Origin: Pseudoclavibacter helvolus
GTDB lineage: Bacteria > Actinomycetota > Actinomycetes > Actinomycetales > Microbacteriaceae
Assembly: GCF_014191305.1 (NCBI RefSeq)
Contig: NZ_JACHWJ010000001.1
Location: 1,404,241-1,468,240, forward strand
Direction: 5' to 3'
DNA length: 64,000 bases
The notes beneath the pieces are model-generated. The model did not search any database. It was not told where the DNA came from and was given only the letters and a program-made list of their open reading frames with translations. Position numbers and translations under genes: made by a program. Positions 61,549 to 64,000 of the stretch are shown here, in pieces (position 1 is the stretch's first letter; each line of letters opens with the position of its first letter).

Positions 61549-62061
61549 ATGGGCAAGATTCAAAGTCCCACGAAGCTGGCCCGCAAGGAGCTGCGCTCGA
61601 TGGGCGCAAGGTTCGACGGCCGTCACCGCGAGAGCGAGCACTACCTGTTCCCTGACGGCAACAGATACACGCTTCGCGCGGGCAACTCGTTCGCGAAGAT
61701 CACCGCCGACCTGCATCGGTTGCGGGAGCGGTACGGGTGGCCGGCGGACTCGTACAAGCACGGCGTCCAGAAGACGGGCGCTCCGGTGATGGACATCGCC
61801 CGCTTGAAGGTCACCAAGCACGCGCAGGACCGGTGGGCGCAGATGTGCGGTCAGGCTCGCTTGGAGATGTCGGAGCTGACTCTGACGCTTCGCGCGCCGA
61901 CCTGCGTTCGGTGGTCGCCCACTCACGAATCGTGGGTGTGGGTGCGTGATCGTCTCGCGGTGCCGGTGATCGAGAAGGACGGGCGGCTGCTCGTCAAGAC
62001 GGTGCTGTGGGCGACCGCCGAGCTGTGGGAAGCGCATCCCCGGAGGCCCGCTCATGGGTAG
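61549..62061 (+). CDS. Phage protein with HicA-like N-terminus
   Basis: 170 residues from ATG 61549 (GGAGGAAGGA upstream). Residues 5-66 (KLARKELRSMGARFDGRHRESEHYLFPDGNRYTLRAGNSFAKITADLHRLRERYG) look like a HicA/dsRBD-like fold, with His in a SEHYLFPDG position. The second half (LKVTKHAQDRWAQMCGQARLEMSE ... WVWVRDRLAVPVIEKDGRLLVKTVLW) resembles small phage domains that begin VTxHAxxRWxxR. Neither part gives a sure function. It starts a train of tightly packed genes. Confidence 0.65.
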   Translation: MGKIQSPTKLARKELRSMGARFDGRHRESEHYLFPDGNRYTLRAGNSFAKITADLHRLRERYGWPADSYKHGVQKTGAPVMDIARLKVTKHAQDRWAQMCGQARLEMSELTLTLRAPTCVRWSPTHESWVWVRDRLAVPVIEKDGRLLVKTVLWATAELWEAHPRRPAHG

Positions 62062-62230
62062 CAGCGGGCAGCTCGTGGACAGCCACGACGAATGGCGCAC
62101 GCATTGGGAGTGCGGCTGGACCGGATTCGTGACCGTCGACCGCGACCGCGAGGTGCGCGCGTCTCACTGGACCTGCCCCGCGTGCAAGCAGCGCGAACCG
62201 CTGCAGGCGGATGTGGAGGAGCTCTGGTGA
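62054..62230 (+). CDS. Small zinc-ribbon-like phage protein
   Basis: 58 residues from ATG 62054, overlapping the previous gene by 8 bases. HWECGWTGFVTVDRDREVRASHWTCPACKQREPL has a Cys plus CPAC arrangement that could bind zinc, though one ligand is missing from the standard set (C-G-W then CxxC). Function unknown. Confidence 0.55.
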   Translation: MGSSGQLVDSHDEWRTHWECGWTGFVTVDRDREVRASHWTCPACKQREPLQADVEELW

Positions 62231-62373
62231 TCAGCGTCCATCCGTCCGGCGTCCTCGTAGCTCGCTTCCCCGGCGGGTTCGTGGCGTTCGGACGCACGAA
62301 GGAAGAACTCGAGGCGAGCGTGGCTCGCTGGTGGAGGAAGGAACCCGCTCATGAAGTGGATCATTCGGCGTAA
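62227..62373 (+). CDS. Small phage protein, unknown
   Basis: 48 residues from GTG 62227 inside the previous stop (GTGA). ISVHPSGVLVARFPGGFVAF, then GRTKEELEASVARWW: a beta-hairpin followed by a helix. It belongs to an overlapping run of tiny genes. No family recognised. Confidence 0.5.
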   Translation: MISVHPSGVLVARFPGGFVAFGRTKEELEASVARWWRKEPAHEVDHSA

Positions 62374-62545
62374 CCCGCAGACGCGGCTCTGGCGCTTGTT
62401 CGAACCGATCGGGCAGATGCCGTGTAGCGAGCATGGCTTTCACCCGGCCTACTTCGAGCACGGCCCGTTCCGCACTTGGGATGAAGCGTTCGCCCCGGTG
62501 TGGGCAGAGACGCTCCTGGACGAGGCGCTGGAAGCGTGCTCGTAA
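62351..62545 (+). CDS. Small phage protein, unknown
   Basis: 64 residues from ATG 62351, overlapping its neighbours on both sides. KWIIRRNPQTRLWRLFEPIG, then FEHGPFRTWDEAFAPVWAE. Basic N-terminus and aromatic residues throughout. Similar short proteins with a ...W-x-L....F.tWdeA pattern occur in actinophages. Function unknown. Confidence 0.6.
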   Translation: MKWIIRRNPQTRLWRLFEPIGQMPCSEHGFHPAYFEHGPFRTWDEAFAPVWAETLLDEALEACS

Positions 62546-63096
62546 CGGGGCTGGATCTGTCCCTGACGGGGTCGGGCGTCGTCACGATACGACGCACCAC
62601 CGAGGGGTGGCGGTTCGCGAAGCATCTTGTCGAGTCGAAGTCACTCCCGAAGGGTGCGTCCCTCGAGCAGTGGGCGGCACGTCAGGTGTCGATCGCGGAT
62701 CAGGTGATCGCGGCTACTCCCCCGGGGCTGATCGTCATCGAAGCTCCGTCGCATGGTTCCAAGTTCGGGAACCCGCACGAGCGAGCCGGCGTCTGGTGGC
62801 GAGTCGTGCATGCGCTCGTTGCCCGTGGTGACCGCATCGCGTCGGTGTCGCCAGCGACGAGGGCGAAGTACGCGACAGGATCCGGGACGGCGAAGAAGCC
62901 GGCGGTCGTCGCGGCCCTACGGGAGTCGATTCCCGCGGCGGCGATCACGGACCACAACTTGGCGGATGCGCTCGCACTCGCCGCACTCGGGTGGCGTCAC
63001 CTTGGCGTGCCCGTCGAAGCGTCGATAGGCGCGAAACAACTGGAGGCGTGCCGCGCTGTGCGGTGGCCCCACAACGGAGGAGAGAAGTCATGGTGA
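62536..63096 (+). CDS. RuvC-like Holliday junction resolvase/endonuclease of phage
   Basis: 186 residues from GTG 62536, a start that overlaps the preceding gene by 10 bases. RNase H-like fold: VTGLDLSLTGSGVVTI with the first catalytic Asp, LIVIEAPSHGSKFGNPHERAG with the Glu, and AITDHNLADALALAALGWRHLG with the final Asp pair. KYATGSGTAKKPAVVAAL is the usual DNA-contact stretch (RuvC K.. / G.G.a.K). It probably processes branched DNA during phage replication or packaging. Confidence 0.88.
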   Translation: MLVTGLDLSLTGSGVVTIRRTTEGWRFAKHLVESKSLPKGASLEQWAARQVSIADQVIAATPPGLIVIEAPSHGSKFGNPHERAGVWWRVVHALVARGDRIASVSPATRAKYATGSGTAKKPAVVAALRESIPAAAITDHNLADALALAALGWRHLGVPVEASIGAKQLEACRAVRWPHNGGEKSW

Positions 63097-63695
63097 AGTT
63101 CGCATCGGCCTTGCCGAAGGACGACAAGAACGGGCTGACATCGATCAGCTCGAAGCTCGTGCAGGGCTTGCAGGACAAGACCGTATTCCCGGTCATCGGC
63201 CTGCTGGTGACGCAGGAGGTGAACATCGACGAGGACCTCGAGAAGGAACCGAAGGCTCGCTTCCTTCAGGTCGAACCGGTGTCGGACGAGTACAAGGACG
63301 TGGTCCTGCAGGTGCTCGGTGAGCTCGTCGCGGAGCGCACGGGCGCCCGGACGGGGCAGCCTCCGCTGGACGTTCCTGAGGCTGAGCCTGAGGCTCTGAC
63401 TCTCGAGCTGGAGGAGGGCGGCGGGTACGAGTACGAGATCCGCGACCAGCCCGCGGGCCGCTTATCGCTTCGCTTGTTCACCCGTTCGGGCATCGAGGCT
63501 GGCATGCGGGGCAACCTCCTGCGCGCGGAGATCGGCGAAGTCGATCCCGGCCGGTACCAGTACCGCGAGCTGCCGCAGACGCTGTGGACGATCGCGAACG
63601 TGCTCCTTTCCGAGTGGGAGCAGAACGAGGCCGCGGGCGATGTTGTCGACGCGGAGATCGTGGACGACGAGGACGAGACAGAGGGAGACGCCTGA
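63090..63695 (+). CDS. Phage protein of DNA-metabolism cluster, unknown
   Basis: 201 residues from ATG 63090, overlapping the resolvase by 7 bases. N-terminal FASALPKDDKNGLTSISSKL, VIGLLVTQEVNIDEDLEKEP, a mid region LQVEPVSDEYKDVVLQVLGELVAERTG, and a very acidic C-terminus (VDAEIVDDEDETEGDA). It lies between a resolvase and a recombination ATPase, so a role in replication or repair is likely by context only. Confidence 0.65.
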   Translation: MVKFASALPKDDKNGLTSISSKLVQGLQDKTVFPVIGLLVTQEVNIDEDLEKEPKARFLQVEPVSDEYKDVVLQVLGELVAERTGARTGQPPLDVPEAEPEALTLELEEGGGYEYEIRDQPAGRLSLRLFTRSGIEAGMRGNLLRAEIGEVDPGRYQYRELPQTLWTIANVLLSEWEQNEAAGDVVDAEIVDDEDETEGDA

Positions 63696-64000
63696 TGTCG
63701 CAGAAGTTCTCAGTTACCGACTACAAGGGCGCGCGTGACGTGTCCATCGAGACGACGGCCGGCGAGCTGGTCATCGTCGCGGGCCGCAACGGATCCGGGA
63801 AGTCGTCGTTCATCGACGGCATTTCCGAGCTGTTCGACCCGCATGGTGTGAAGCTCACGCCAAAGCCCATCCGTGACGGCGCTGACTCCGCGCAGTCGGA
63901 GTTCATCGACGAAGCGCTCGGGATCCGCCTGGTGCGCACGTGGAAAAAGAACGACGCAGGCAAGCTCGAGGCGTACGCGCTCGATGGGGCGAAGTACTCG
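63695..64000 (+). CDS. SMC/RecF/SbcC-like AAA ATPase, N-terminal part (runs off window)
   Basis: 102 codons from ATG 63695, coupled to the previous stop (TGATG). FSVTDYKGARDVSIETTAGELVIVAGRNGSGKSSFIDGI is the beginning of a RecF/SMC-type ATPase with Walker A AGRNGSGKSS at ~29-38. A Walker B and coiled coil would be beyond the window. Phages use such proteins, often with a nuclease, in recombination. Partial. Confidence 0.88.
   Translation, partial: MSQKFSVTDYKGARDVSIETTAGELVIVAGRNGSGKSSFIDGISELFDPHGVKLTPKPIRDGADSAQSEFIDEALGIRLVRTWKKNDAGKLEAYALDGAKYS

Overview
High-GC actinobacterial chromosome, most like the family Microbacteriaceae. The grounds are class Ib nrdHIEF, an LAxTG sorting signal, DUF222/HNH and helicase/MTES_1575-type genes, many GTG starts and DtxR/IdeR-type iron boxes. 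I do not name a genus.

Layout. (1) 1-9.8 kb is an insertion-sequence graveyard. It holds an IS21 end, two broken copies of a DDE-integrase IS flanking one membrane-protein gene, two IS3 copies, two ISL3 copies, a C-terminal scrap of dprA, and an xis/int pair whose integrase is broken by a frameshift and by IS3 (itself split by ISL3). (2) 9.8-14.1 kb is the nrdHIEF ribonucleotide reductase operon with a tandem NrdR-type operator. (3) 14.1-39.3 kb is ordinary chromosome: three MFS pumps, redox enzymes (aldo-keto reductase, thioredoxin, SDR), a cold-shock gene, a sortase-anchored surface protein, a tandem TetR regulator, tRNA-Ala and an AraC regulator. It also carries a dispersed iron-siderophore system: two siderophore-interacting reductases, two permeases (one frameshifted), a binding lipoprotein and an ATPase. 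(4) 39.5-44.6 kb is a Russian-doll locus: a DUF222/HNH gene split by an IS1182-type transposase, which is in turn split by two different ISL3 elements with perfect 8-bp target duplications. (5) 44.6-56.3 kb is housekeeping (galU, acetyltransferase, formyl-THF cyclo-ligase, FmdB-type zinc ribbon, mscL, MFS) plus a very large helicase/nuclease-like protein with a degenerate Walker A. (6) From tRNA-Arg(CCU) at 56.5 kb to the window end is a prophage or related integrated element: integrase, ImmA/IrrE peptidase, repressor, Cro-like and Xis-like proteins, a 27-bp tandem-repeat gene, a train of small overlapping phage genes, a RuvC-like resolvase and the start of an SMC/RecF-like ATPase.

Most unusual items: the almost perfectly homogenised 9-residue repeat protein in the prophage; the nested IS loci that can be rebuilt to the base; identical ISL3 copies in direct orientation about 34 kb apart; and several single-lesion pseudogenes (permease frameshift, amber codon in a LiaI-like protein, integrase frameshift, collapsed DUF1622 gene).
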